DNA from: Planctomycetota bacterium
GTDB taxonomy: Bacteria > Planctomycetota > UBA1135 > UBA2386
Direction of reading: 5' to 3'
DNA: 64,000 nucleotides
NCBI GenBank assembly: GCA_016713175.1
Contig: JADJPQ010000009.1
Location: 310,001 to 374,000 of the forward strand
In this document: positions 1-7,383 of the stretch, piece by piece
Layout: each line of letters starts with the position of its first letter
How positions within the stretch are numbered: position 1 is the first letter of the stretch
The notes under the pieces: generated by a model
The model's input: the letters and a program-made list of their open reading frames with translations, nothing else
Database searches by the model: none
Told to the model about the DNA's origin: nothing
Position numbers and translations under genes: made by a program

Positions 1-621
1 CTGGTGACCGCCACCGCCAAGGGGCTGATCAAGAAGACGGCGCTCGAACAGTACAGCCGGCCCCGTTCGGGCGGCATCATCGCCGTCGGTCTCGAAGAGG
101 GCGATCGCCTCGTCGGCGTCAACCTGTGCAAGGCCGGCCAGAGCATCATCCTCGGCACCCGCGATGGCATGTCGATCCGCTTCGAGGAAGCGGAAGTGCG
201 CGCGATGGGCCGTTCGGCGGTCGGCGTCTGGGGCATCAAGCTCGAGGCCGGCGACGAGGTCTGCGACATGGTCGTCACCGACGGTTCGGGCACGCTGCTG
301 ACCGTGTGCGAGAGCGGCTACGGCAAGCGGACGCCGGTCGAGGAGTACCGCGCCCAGGGCCGCGGCGGCAAGGGCATCATCGACATCCGCACCAGCGACC
401 GGAACGGCAAGGTCGTCAACCTGCTCGCGGTCAAGGACGACGACGAGGTGATGATGATCACCAAGGACGGGCAGATCGTCCGCACGCGCGTGGATGGCAT
501 CTCGGTGTTCGGTCGCAACACGCAAGGCGTGCGCTGCATCGGCCTCAACGACGGCGACAAGCTGGTGTCGGTCGCGCGGATCCCGAAGGACGAACCGGAA
601 GCCAACGGCAAGAAGGAGTGA
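1..621 (+). CDS. gyrA: DNA gyrase subunit A, C-terminal part (5' end outside window)
   Basis: This is the end of the subunit A C-terminal domain, the six-bladed beta-pinwheel that wraps DNA so that gyrase can introduce negative supercoils using ATP hydrolysed by GyrB. The open frame enters from the left edge with no stop. The GyrA box QGRGGKG is readable at 355-375; this motif separates true gyrase from ParC (topoisomerase IV). Repeated blades with the pattern of GxxxxxL...T..GxG(K/R) are visible across the 206 codons. The tail ends in a short lysine and glutamate stretch. The next gene starts 2 bases after the stop, so the two are probably co-transcribed. The GyrA assignment is firm; only the 5' part is missing because of the window edge. 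Confidence 0.95.
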   Translation: MVTATAKGLIKKTALEQYSRPRSGGIIAVGLEEGDRLVGVNLCKAGQSIILGTRDGMSIRFEEAEVRAMGRSAVGVWGIKLEAGDEVCDMVVTDGSGTLLTVCESGYGKRTPVEEYRAQGRGGKGIIDIRTSDRNGKVVNLLAVKDDDEVMMITKDGQIVRTRVDGISVFGRNTQGVRCIGLNDGDKLVSVARIPKDEPEANGKKE

Positions 622-623
622 TC

Positions 624-1070
624 ATGGGAACCCATCTCGACAAGTTGCAGGCGGACATGAAGGCCGCGATGAAGAGCGGTGACAAGCCGCGGTTGGAGGT
701 GATCCGGATGGTCATTTCCGACCTGAAGAAGAAGGCGATCGACACGCAGGTCGACTCGCTGCCGGATGCAGACGAGGTCGCGATCCTGCAGAAGGCGCTG
801 AAGACGCGTTCGGATTCGGTCGCGCAGGCGACGGCGGCGGGGCGGGCGGACGTGGTCGCCAAGGAGCAGTTCGAGATCGAGGTGATCACCGGCTACATGC
901 CCAAGCAGATGTCGGCGGCGGAGATCCTGGACAAGGTCCGGGCGGTCGCGGCGGAGATCGGCTACGGCGGGCCGAAGGACACCGGGCGGTTCATGAAGGA
1001 GTGGTTGGCGCGCTACAAGGGACTTGCCGATGGCAAGCTCGTGCAGGATGCGCTGAAGGCGTTGGGCTGA
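624..1070 (+). CDS. GatB/YqeY domain protein
   Basis: A 148-residue stand-alone YqeY protein. The family resembles the tail domain of GatB, the amidotransferase subunit that corrects mischarged Glu-tRNA(Gln) and Asp-tRNA(Asn), but the cellular role of the free form is unsettled. The sequence shows the usual family course: an N-terminal helical bundle starting MGTHLDKLQADMKAAMKSGD, the conserved RLEVIRMVISDLKKK stretch at about 22-37, then the second domain with TGYMPKQMS and the closing GRFMKEWLARYKGLADGK. Length is as expected for the family. The start lies 2 bases behind the gyrA stop, with an AAGGAG ribosome site inside the gyrA tail. Confidence 0.9.
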   Translation: MGTHLDKLQADMKAAMKSGDKPRLEVIRMVISDLKKKAIDTQVDSLPDADEVAILQKALKTRSDSVAQATAAGRADVVAKEQFEIEVITGYMPKQMSAAEILDKVRAVAAEIGYGGPKDTGRFMKEWLARYKGLADGKLVQDALKALG

Positions 1071-1072
1071 CC

Positions 1073-1885
1073 GTGGCCACGGCCGAACACCTGGGGCCGG
1101 CGTTGTCGTCGGTCCGGTTGGCCGACGCCGATGCCGTGCAAGCCCTGCTGCAAGAGCAGCGGGCCCGATTGCAGGTCGTCCGCGACCATCGGATCTGGCA
1201 TTGGTTTGGCGGTGTGCCGTCGGGATTTGGCAGTCCGGGGGCGCCGCTGCAGGCGCTCTATGCCCGGTTTGCCGGCTTTGCGCTGATTGCGCTGGCCCTG
1301 ATCGTCGCCGGCTTCACGCGCGGACCGGTGCTGTGGGTGATCGCGGCGCTGGCTGGCGCGGCGTTCTTGCGCGCGTGGCTGGTGATCGGGCCGCCGTCGC
1401 GGCGAACCCTGCAGCTGTTCGAACGCGCCGTCCTCGTTCCGGGCATCGTGATCGCCTACGAGCCGGAAGCGACCGAACCCGACAACGAACTGCTGCGCGG
1501 CGTCTGGGCGCTGGTCGCATTCGACGTGAAGTCGGTCGATGGCCTGCAGCGCCTCGATGCGGCGGCGACACGGCTGCGCACGATGCTCGCGGGCACCGGC
1601 GGCCCGGAGGCGTTCTTGCAGTCGGTTCGCGGTGCCATCGCTGCCAAGAAGGCCGATGGCAGTCGGATCCAGGTGCCGGCCGAACTCGGCCAGAACCTCG
1701 AATTGGCGCGGCTGCGCGTCAGCCCCAATCTGCTGCCCGGCGGCGTGCTGAGTTCGCGTCTGCTGTTCGTGTTTGCCGATCCGCAGGAACGGCAAGCCGG
1801 TCATTCGCGGGTGCTGCAGAGCAGTCTGTGGGGATCCGGTGTCGACGATCTGTGCGAGGACTTTCCTTTGGCGCCCTCCGCATGA
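1073..1885 (+). CDS. Membrane protein of unknown function (paralog of next gene)
   Basis: I do not recognise the family. The best start is GTG at 1073, directly behind the stop of the YqeY-like gene; this gives 270 residues. Two hydrophobic segments at about residues 63-100 look like a membrane hairpin, with a soluble C-terminal domain of about 165 residues. This gene and the next share a layout: paired membrane helices, then a stretch ending in (L/F)RGVWALVAFD here and LPGSVLVSFD in the neighbour, then VPAEL/VPPEL followed by a hydrophobic strand. They are probably diverged tandem duplicates. The next start overlaps this stop in ATGA, so translation is likely coupled. The soluble part carries no obvious catalytic motif. 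Confidence 0.75.
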   Translation: MATAEHLGPALSSVRLADADAVQALLQEQRARLQVVRDHRIWHWFGGVPSGFGSPGAPLQALYARFAGFALIALALIVAGFTRGPVLWVIAALAGAAFLRAWLVIGPPSRRTLQLFERAVLVPGIVIAYEPEATEPDNELLRGVWALVAFDVKSVDGLQRLDAAATRLRTMLAGTGGPEAFLQSVRGAIAAKKADGSRIQVPAELGQNLELARLRVSPNLLPGGVLSSRLLFVFADPQERQAGHSRVLQSSLWGSGVDDLCEDFPLAPSA

Positions 1886-2598
1886 ACCCGCTCGAGATCC
1901 GCCAGCGTTTGGATGAACTCGAGCGGGCGAGCAAGCTCGAAAAAGCGCTCGATTCGGGCGGCGGCGGTGCGCCGTGGGCCGAGATCGTCTGGATGCTGCA
2001 GTTCCCGGCGATCATCGGGCTGGCGATCCAGGTCACCACCATGGCGCTGGCGGTCAAACCGGACGATCCCGGGCCACCGCCGGCCGAGATGGTGTGGTCG
2101 GCGGTGCTGGTGCTGCCTGTGTTGTTGTTCCGCTTCGGGTGGAAGATGGTGCGTTCGCCGCGGGAGCGGACCCAGGTGCGGCTGCGCCGCAAGGGGTTGG
2201 TGGTCCTCGGGGCGATCGTGCAGGCAAACGACCGGTTCTTCGACGACGACAACGAAGACTGGTTGCCGGGCTCGGTGCTGGTGTCGTTCGATCCGAAGGC
2301 GCGGCCGGAGGCGCTGGCGGCTGGCGCACAGAAGATCAATGCCCTGAAGCGGCAGGACCGGCGGACGTTACCGCCGGCGCAGGCGGCGCTGGCGTGGGAG
2401 CTCTATCACGAGATGGGGCCGACGTCGTCGCTGCCGGTGCCGCCGGAGCTGGTGGGTGGGTTGCGGGATTGTCTGCTGGTTTCGGCGATGTTGCCGCCAG
2501 AGCCACTGGGTGTGGATGGGTGTTTCTGGGTGCTGGCGTTGTCGGGGGAACGTTCGGCGGATGCGGTGGCGGTGCTGCCGGCAACTCTGGTCGGATGA
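1882..2598 (+). CDS. Membrane protein of unknown function (paralog of preceding gene)
   Basis: 238 residues, starting ATG in an ATGA overlap with the preceding gene. The N-terminus is a short charged helix (EIRQRLDELERASKLEKAL), followed by two hydrophobic segments at about 35-55 and 72-90, then a basic turn (RSPRERTQVRLRRKG) and a soluble domain. The soluble domain resembles that of the upstream gene in order and spacing of its short conserved blocks. No enzyme motif is visible. The pair might form a heteromeric membrane complex, which is inference from coupling and paralogy alone. The G+C at third positions matches the surroundings, so there is no sign of recent transfer. Confidence 0.75.
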   Translation: MNPLEIRQRLDELERASKLEKALDSGGGGAPWAEIVWMLQFPAIIGLAIQVTTMALAVKPDDPGPPPAEMVWSAVLVLPVLLFRFGWKMVRSPRERTQVRLRRKGLVVLGAIVQANDRFFDDDNEDWLPGSVLVSFDPKARPEALAAGAQKINALKRQDRRTLPPAQAALAWELYHEMGPTSSLPVPPELVGGLRDCLLVSAMLPPEPLGVDGCFWVLALSGERSADAVAVLPATLVG

Positions 2599-2685
2599 GT
2601 CAAGGCGGGCTGGGTTGCCCGCAGACTCGCGGATCATTCGGTTGTCCTATGAAACACAAGATGCACACCGCGGCCCGGACTGCTC

Positions 2686-2710
2686 AGGCTCCATCCGACA
2701 CTCGGAGCCT
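2686..2710. terminator. Hairpin between convergent genes, candidate bidirectional terminator
   Basis: AGGCTCC at 2686-2692 pairs perfectly with GGAGCCT at 2704-2710 around an 11-base loop. It lies between the ends of the converging genes at 2598 and 2800. There is only a weak T-rich follow-up on the plus strand. A second hairpin, GCGGGC/GCCCGC, lies near 2606-2625. The rest of the 200-base gap shows no gene. Confidence 0.4.
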
Positions 2711-2799
2711 TCGGTCTCATTTGCGTTGACAGCTACCGGTGCGCGATCGGGACCACCGTGTGCGACGAATCAGATTCCGAACAGCGCAACACAGCCGGA

Positions 2800-3426
2800 T
2801 CAGTCCTCGACCCACGTCCCGACGAACCGATACGCCACATAACTGGCGAACTTCGTCGGCGCCAACGTGTTCATCTCCCACCCATGCAGCGTCCCATCCG
2901 CCGCCGACACCCGCTCGTGGTAATGCCGCAAATCACTGACCGTCGCCCGATCCGACGAGTCATACATCGCATCCACCGCCCACACCGTCGACCCCGAATG
3001 CACCGACAACAACTGCGTCCGCAGCCCCAGATGCGGCGGCAGGTACGGCCGCCACGCCGTGATGTTGCCGACGTAGACCCCATCCAGGTTGTAGCGATTG
3101 CACAGCTTGACGAACGCATCGGTCGACAGCTTGCCGCGCCGCAACGACGCGTTCAGCGTGTCATCCTCATCCGCGCGTTCAGGCAGCGGCACGATCTCGA
3201 ACCGGCGCAGTTTCTGCAGTTCGTTGACGAACGAATCGCGGATCCGTTCGCGGTCGGCGAGCACGCCGTCCTCTGACGTGAACGGCAAGATCATGATCCG
3301 GCGGACGTTGGCCAGATCGCGTTCGTCGGCCAGATAGGAATTGATCGAACGTCGCTCTGGCGCCCGTTCGAGCTGGCAGCCGCACAGCCCGAGCGCGAAC
3401 AGGGCCAGCAGCGCCCGCGTGGTCAT
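2800..3426 (-). CDS. Flagellar-locus lipoprotein of unknown function
   Basis: 208 residues with a lipoprotein signal: MTTRALLALFALGLCGC, with the lipid-bearing cysteine at about residue 17. The mature part begins with a motif of strand and helix (RRIMILPFTSEDG, then a helix ending in LRRFEIVPL), which resembles the N-terminal fold of TolB, CsgG and FlgT-type envelope proteins. No function can be assigned directly. It is the last gene of the flagellar operon and overlaps the preceding lipoprotein gene by ATGA, so a role in anchoring or assembling the flagellum in the cell envelope is a fair guess. An outer-membrane or periplasmic location follows from the lipobox. Confidence 0.75.
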   Translation of the reverse strand: MTTRALLALFALGLCGCQLERAPERRSINSYLADERDLANVRRIMILPFTSEDGVLADRERIRDSFVNELQKLRRFEIVPLPERADEDDTLNASLRRGKLSTDAFVKLCNRYNLDGVYVGNITAWRPYLPPHLGLRTQLLSVHSGSTVWAVDAMYDSSDRATVSDLRHYHERVSAADGTLHGWEMNTLAPTKFASYVAYRFVGTWVED

Positions 3427-3947
3427 TGCCGGCCTCCGTTCGGCGGTGCCGCCGCTTCGACGGTTCCGGTCGTCGGCGCCAGATCTTCGAGCGAACGCTG
3501 CATCTCCTGGATCTTGCTGACCAGCGTCATCTGTTCGAGCTTCGCTTTCTCGATCGACAGGCTGAGGATCCGCGCCCGCAGTTCATTGCGTTCGGCCAGC
3601 AGCTTGTTGACCTCGGCTTCGTACTGCGCCCGCGCCCGCTTCTCCTTGTCGAGCGACGATCCCTCGTTGTCGAGTTGCGTCTTCAGGTTCTGGTTCTCGG
3701 CCTGCGATTGATCAAGCTGGCGGCGCAGCCGAACGTGGTCTTCCTTCAACGTCTTGAACTCGCTGAGCAGCAGATCCTGCTTGGGACCCCAGTCCATTTC
3801 GGTGTTGACCCCGGCTTCCGCCAGGCTGCCCTCGTAGCCGTCGAGCCGATCGTCGGGTTTGGGTTGGTACAACAACCCGTCGGCGGACCGACACGCGGAC
3901 AACAGCAGGACCGACAACAGGAGAGTCGCACCGCGCACGACGTTCAT
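3423..3947 (-). CDS. Coiled-coil lipoprotein in flagellar operon
   Basis: 174 residues. The start at 3947 was chosen because it gives a lipoprotein signal, LLLSVLLLSAC, with cysteine at about residue 20, and because it overlaps the stop of the upstream small gene in ATGA; a longer frame upstream has no signal. Residues about 55-150 form an uninterrupted heptad-rich coiled coil full of E, K, Q and L, followed by a proline and alanine tail. It may act as an envelope spacer or tether next to the flagellar apparatus. No family is recognised. The downstream lipoprotein gene is coupled to it by another ATGA. Confidence 0.75.
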   Translation of the reverse strand: MNVVRGATLLLSVLLLSACRSADGLLYQPKPDDRLDGYEGSLAEAGVNTEMDWGPKQDLLLSEFKTLKEDHVRLRRQLDQSQAENQNLKTQLDNEGSSLDKEKRARAQYEAEVNKLLAERNELRARILSLSIEKAKLEQMTLVSKIQEMQRSLEDLAPTTGTVEAAAPPNGGRQ

Positions 3948-4171
3948 GACTTGGACTCCGTCTGGTAGACACACTCGACCACCGCCGACGCACCGCAGCC
4001 GCAGCGGATCTCGAAACCGGCGATCCGTTCGCCATCCATCAGCGGCACCACCGCGATCGTGCCGGCAAACGCGCCGCCGCTGGCGCAGTCGATCAGCGCT
4101 GCCTGCGGCAGCATGCGGACGCTGTCCTTGCGCAAGACACCTTTGCTGGTCGGGGATGCGGGACGTTCCAT
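3944..4171 (-). CDS. Small cysteine-bearing protein in flagellar operon
   Basis: 75 residues, no signal peptide and no membrane helix. The C-terminal half reads like a small beta barrel and includes the compact element RCGCGASAVVEC, whose cysteines could bind a metal. The central part (DGERIAGFEIRCGC) is reminiscent of PilZ-like or SH3-like strands, but I do not see the PilZ RxxxR signature, so I make no such claim. It is coupled to the coiled-coil lipoprotein gene by ATGA overlap and lies 21 bases behind the next gene upstream. Function unknown. Confidence 0.6.
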   Translation of the reverse strand: MERPASPTSKGVLRKDSVRMLPQAALIDCASGGAFAGTIAVVPLMDGERIAGFEIRCGCGASAVVECVYQTESKS

Positions 4172-4192
4172 GGGCGGGGATTCCCGCGCCGG

Positions 4193-4453
4193 TCACGCGA
4201 TCACGTCGACGTGCAGGGGCGGGTTCTGTGCGTCCTTTCGACCGGACAGGGCCTGGCGCTGAAGTGTCCGCGGCATCGGGCGAACGGCGCGCGGCGGCGG
4301 CGCCTGTTCGTCTGGAGGTGCAGTGTCGTCCTGCTGCTGTTGCATCGCGCGCCGGAAGGCCTCGGGATCACCGCGGCGCGCGCCGGCCTGCCGTTCGTTG
4401 GTCCGGGCCACCGCGGCGGTGGTCGGCAGCGACGGGATCCGGAGCGGGTCCAT
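4193..4453 (-). CDS. Small disordered protein behind fliA
   Basis: 86 residues, rich in arginine, proline, alanine and glutamine, with no predicted fold, signal or membrane helix. It begins one base behind the fliA stop codon and lies on the same strand in an unbroken operon, which is the main support for it being real. Position directly after the sigma factor would suit an anti-sigma factor (FlgM is small and disordered), but no FlgM sequence signature can be seen, so this is only a suggestion. Confidence 0.5.
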   Translation of the reverse strand: MDPLRIPSLPTTAAVARTNERQAGARRGDPEAFRRAMQQQQDDTAPPDEQAPPPRAVRPMPRTLQRQALSGRKDAQNPPLHVDVIA

Positions 4454-5185
4454 CTACTCGTCCTCCCGCATCTTCAACCGGAGGCGTTCGACCGCGCGCG
4501 TCAGGATCTGGCTGATGCGCGACTCGGTGACGCCAAGGACCTCGCCGATCTCCTTCAAGAACAGTTGCTCGTGGTAGTAGAGCACGACCACGTTGCGGTC
4601 GGTCTCGGGCAGCTCGGCGATCGCCTTGGTCAGGCGTTCGATCCGCTCGCGGTCGTCGGCGTGCGTTCCCGGGTCGAGGATGGTCGAAGGGACCTGGCCG
4701 GCGAGGGAGGTGGGACCGTCGTCGTCGCTGCTGCCCGAGTCGTCGAGCGACAGCGTCCGCGACGTGTGCAGTGCCTGCAGATCATCGTCGAGCTCCTGGC
4801 GCGAGATGCCCATCGCCTCGGCGAGTTCGTCGAGCGTCGGCTCGCGGTCGAGGTGCGCGGACAACGCCGAACTGGTCTTCTCGAGCTTGCGCAACCGGTC
4901 GCGGCGGTTGCGCGGCACCGGGTCGTGCTTGCGCACTTCGTCGAGGATCGCGCCCCGGATCGCGGTGTAGGCGAAGGTCTTGAACGACGCGCCGCGGGCG
5001 GGGTCCCAGGTGGCGGCGGCGTGCATCAGACCGACCACGCCGACCGAGAAGAAGTCGTCGCGATCGAGGGTCGCCGGCATCGTGACCGGCAGGCGGGCGA
5101 CGACGTAGCGCACCAGCGGCAGGTACTGTTCGATCAGCCGATCGCGTTCGGCCGTGCTCCGGGACAGGCGCGTGGCACCCTTCAC
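4454..5185 (-). CDS. fliA: RNA polymerase sigma factor, FliA/WhiG family (sigma-28)
   Basis: 243 residues, the normal length for FliA. It directs RNA polymerase to late flagellar promoters. Regions are in order: sigma region 2 at about 15-85 with VGLMHAAATWDPARGASFKTFA, whose ArgGly-x-x-FxTxA core is typical of the family; region 3 at about 88-135 (EPTLDELAEAMGISRQEL); and region 4 at about 185-240 with the helix-turn-helix LKEIGEVLGVTESRISQI. It is embedded in the flagellar operon, overlapping the small membrane protein gene upstream by ATGA. A second FliA/WhiG paralog lies at 16397-17275, so two alternative sigma factors may divide the motility genes. Confidence 0.93.
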   Translation of the reverse strand: MKGATRLSRSTAERDRLIEQYLPLVRYVVARLPVTMPATLDRDDFFSVGVVGLMHAAATWDPARGASFKTFAYTAIRGAILDEVRKHDPVPRNRRDRLRKLEKTSSALSAHLDREPTLDELAEAMGISRQELDDDLQALHTSRTLSLDDSGSSDDDGPTSLAGQVPSTILDPGTHADDRERIERLTKAIAELPETDRNVVVLYYHEQLFLKEIGEVLGVTESRISQILTRAVERLRLKMREDE

Positions 5186-5445
5186 GCGTCATCCTCCTTC
5201 GGTTTCTCCTGCTGCTTCTTGGCTTCGTCGCGCGCCATCGCGGCGAGCACGACATCGACCACCGGCGCCGCCAGCATGCGGCCAAGGATCAGCGCGCAGA
5301 CGCCGACGATCACGCCGCGCAGCAGCGCGGTGCCGCCATCGACGCCCTGGAACGACGCCAACAGGAACGTGGTGGCGAATGCCACACTCACCACGTATGC
5401 GGTGGCGAGTCGCGACAGCTCCTGGCTTCCGTTGCCTGACTCCAT
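5182..5445 (-). CDS. Small two-helix membrane protein in flagellar operon
   Basis: 87 residues with two hydrophobic segments at about 16-32 and 43-63 and a lysine and glutamate-rich tail (KKQQEKPKEDD), which should face the cytoplasm. It lies between flhG and fliA, with its stop overlapping the fliA start in ATGA. I do not recognise the family. The position suggests a role in flagellar placement or in controlling FliA, but nothing in the sequence proves it. Confidence 0.65.
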   Translation of the reverse strand: MESGNGSQELSRLATAYVVSVAFATTFLLASFQGVDGGTALLRGVIVGVCALILGRMLAAPVVDVVLAAMARDEAKKQQEKPKEDDA

Positions 5446-5503
5446 GTCCCGTTGCCAGCGGGTTTATCGGTTGCGTGCCGGCGACGAGTTGAGTCGCTTC
5501 TGT

Positions 5504-6379
5504 TCAGGCGGGTGCGCCGGTCGTCGGCCGCAGTGCCAACGGCCGACTCGGCGCTCGTAGGGCACCGCGCCGCGCGACGGGCGGCAGCGCCGACAGCACG
5601 TGGGCGCAGAGCCCGCGCAAGTCGTCGAGGACCGGGCCCTGGCCATGCAGCGCGAACGGTCGTTGTTCGGCGACCGCGAGTTCGAGCAGTCCGTCCTGTT
5701 GCACCCAGCCCGCGAGTGGCACCTCGGTGCCGAGGAACTTCTGTGCCACCGTGGTCAGCTTGCCGGCGGTGCGCAGCGCTTCGTCGCGGGAGCGGACGCG
5801 ATTGACGACGAGCCGCGGGGCAGGTCGGCCGCGCTGACGCAGCAGCTTGCACAACGCATAGGCGTCGGTGACCGAAGCGGGATCGGGCGTCGTGACCGAC
5901 AGGATCAGGTCCGCCCGGTCGAGCGTGCCCAGCACCGCCGGACCGATGCCGGCGCCGGTGTCGCAGATCACGACATCGAAGGCGCGCGCCGCTTCGTCGA
6001 CGAGATCGAGTGCGCGGAGGAGGAATGCCTGGTCACCGTTCGCGAGTCGCGTCGAACCCGAACGACCCGTGAGGATCTTGATGCCGCCAGGGCCGTCGAC
6101 GAGGGCCTGTTCGAGCGTGCAGGCGGCGAGTACGGCGTCTTCGAGCGTGAACAGGGCGGGCAACCGCAGGTGCACATCGACATCGCCGCAACCCGGATCG
6201 AGATCGACCAGCAGCGTGCGATGGCCGGAGCGGGCGAGCAGCAACGCGAGATTGACGGCGAGCGTCGTCTTGCCGACGCCGCCCTTGGCGCCGGCGATCG
6301 CGACCTTGGGCGCGCCCGGACGGAGCGCGGCCTGGTGGCGCAGGGAATCGGCCTGCTGACTCGAAGGCGTGGAGTTCAT
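5504..6379 (-). CDS. flhG: FlhG/YlxH-type MinD-like ATPase
   Basis: 291 residues from ATG at 6379, chosen because it overlaps the flhF stop in ATGA; the frame is open further upstream but that part lies within flhF. The deviant Walker A motif KGGVGKTT is at about 31-38, the VDLDPGCGDVDVHL block follows, and the switch II region VICDTGAGIG is near 141. FlhG controls flagellar number and position and stimulates FlhF GTPase through its N-terminal segment, which here is a glutamine-rich stretch (SSQQADSLRHQ) like the activator helix of known FlhG. The C-terminal 25 residues are arginine and proline-rich and look unstructured. Confidence 0.9.
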   Translation of the reverse strand: MNSTPSSQQADSLRHQAALRPGAPKVAIAGAKGGVGKTTLAVNLALLLARSGHRTLLVDLDPGCGDVDVHLRLPALFTLEDAVLAACTLEQALVDGPGGIKILTGRSGSTRLANGDQAFLLRALDLVDEAARAFDVVICDTGAGIGPAVLGTLDRADLILSVTTPDPASVTDAYALCKLLRQRGRPAPRLVVNRVRSRDEALRTAGKLTTVAQKFLGTEVPLAGWVQQDGLLELAVAEQRPFALHGQGPVLDDLRGLCAHVLSALPPVARRGALRAPSRPLALRPTTGAPA

Positions 6380-7368
6380 GCGTGAGAACGGGCGGGTTCG
6401 AGGTCGAAGGCGGCGGCGGCGATTGCCTGCGGATCGGCCGGCACGATGTCGCCGGGTACCTGCTGGCCCACGGTCAGGTGGGTCAACGGCAGGCCGCGTT
6501 CGACGGCGAGCGACAGCGCTTCGCCGGGAACGACCGTCTCGTCCCACTTGGTCAGACAGATGCCGCCGATGCCGAGCGGTTCGTAGGCCTGCAGGATCAC
6601 TTCGGTGTCGCGCCGCCGCGTGCCGGCTCCAAGGCACAGCAGCGAGGTGATGCCGCGACCGTGCAGCGTGCCGCCCAATGCGGTCAATGCATCGCGATCG
6701 GCGGGGCTGCGGCCGGTCGTGTCGATGAACACCCGGTCTTTGTCGGCGTGCTGCTGCAGCAGGCGACGCAGATCCTGCGGCGTGAACGCGACATCGAGGG
6801 GCACGTCGAGCGCATCGGCGAATGCGCGCAGCTGCTCGACGGCGGCGACGCGCCAGGTGTCGAGCGTGACGATCGCCAGCCGTTGGCCGGCGGCATGGGC
6901 GCGGCCGGCAAGCTTGGCCAGGGTCGTGGTCTTGCCGACACCAGTCGGGCCGACCAGCGCGACCGTGCGCCAGTTGGGTGCCACGGGGTCGCTGTCGAGA
7001 TCGCCGTCGGTGCGGATCAGCGCAGCCAGCACGCGCGTCGCCAGCGCCGGCAGCGCCGGATCGCCGGGCCGCGACAGGCTGATCTTGGTGCCGAGCAGTG
7101 CGTTCTCGACGGCGTGCAGGATCCGGTCGGAGAGACCGAAGTCACGCGCCTTGTCGGCGAACGGTTGGAAGCCGCGCGTCCATTTCGACAGGCCGGGAAC
7201 GGCGACCGGCGGCGTGCGCGGCACCGCGGTGTCCGGGCGGGCGGCGACGACGAGGACGCCATCGCGCCAGGCCTTGGTCTCGACGACCAGTGCGTGTTCG
7301 CCGATCTCGGATCGGACGCGCGCGAGCGCTTCGGGGAGGGTCTTGGCTTCGAACCGTTTCAACAACAT
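6376..7368 (-). CDS. flhF: Flagellar SRP-type GTPase FlhF
   Basis: 330 residues. FlhF is the third SRP GTPase (with Ffh and FtsY) and marks the site where the flagellum is built. The start MLLKRFEAKTLPEALARVR and the VVET.A stretch match the short FlhF N-terminal B domain. The N and G domains follow, with the P-loop GPTGVGKTTTLAKLAGR at about 141-157, the DTWRVAAVEQLRAFA block, and the guanine-specificity motif TKWDE near 279. It is slightly shorter than many FlhF proteins because the B domain is compact. It overlaps flhG and lies 15 bases behind flhA, as is usual for the flhA-flhF-flhG order. Confidence 0.93.
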   Translation of the reverse strand: MLLKRFEAKTLPEALARVRSEIGEHALVVETKAWRDGVLVVAARPDTAVPRTPPVAVPGLSKWTRGFQPFADKARDFGLSDRILHAVENALLGTKISLSRPGDPALPALATRVLAALIRTDGDLDSDPVAPNWRTVALVGPTGVGKTTTLAKLAGRAHAAGQRLAIVTLDTWRVAAVEQLRAFADALDVPLDVAFTPQDLRRLLQQHADKDRVFIDTTGRSPADRDALTALGGTLHGRGITSLLCLGAGTRRRDTEVILQAYEPLGIGGICLTKWDETVVPGEALSLAVERGLPLTHLTVGQQVPGDIVPADPQAIAAAAFDLEPARSHA

Positions 7369-7383
7369 GGGGGATGCTCTCGG

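Noticed and set aside
3944..4171. PilZ-type c-di-GMP receptor in the flagellar operon
   Set aside because: The strand pattern is vaguely similar, but the R-x-x-x-R and (D/N)-x-S-x-x-G signatures are missing.
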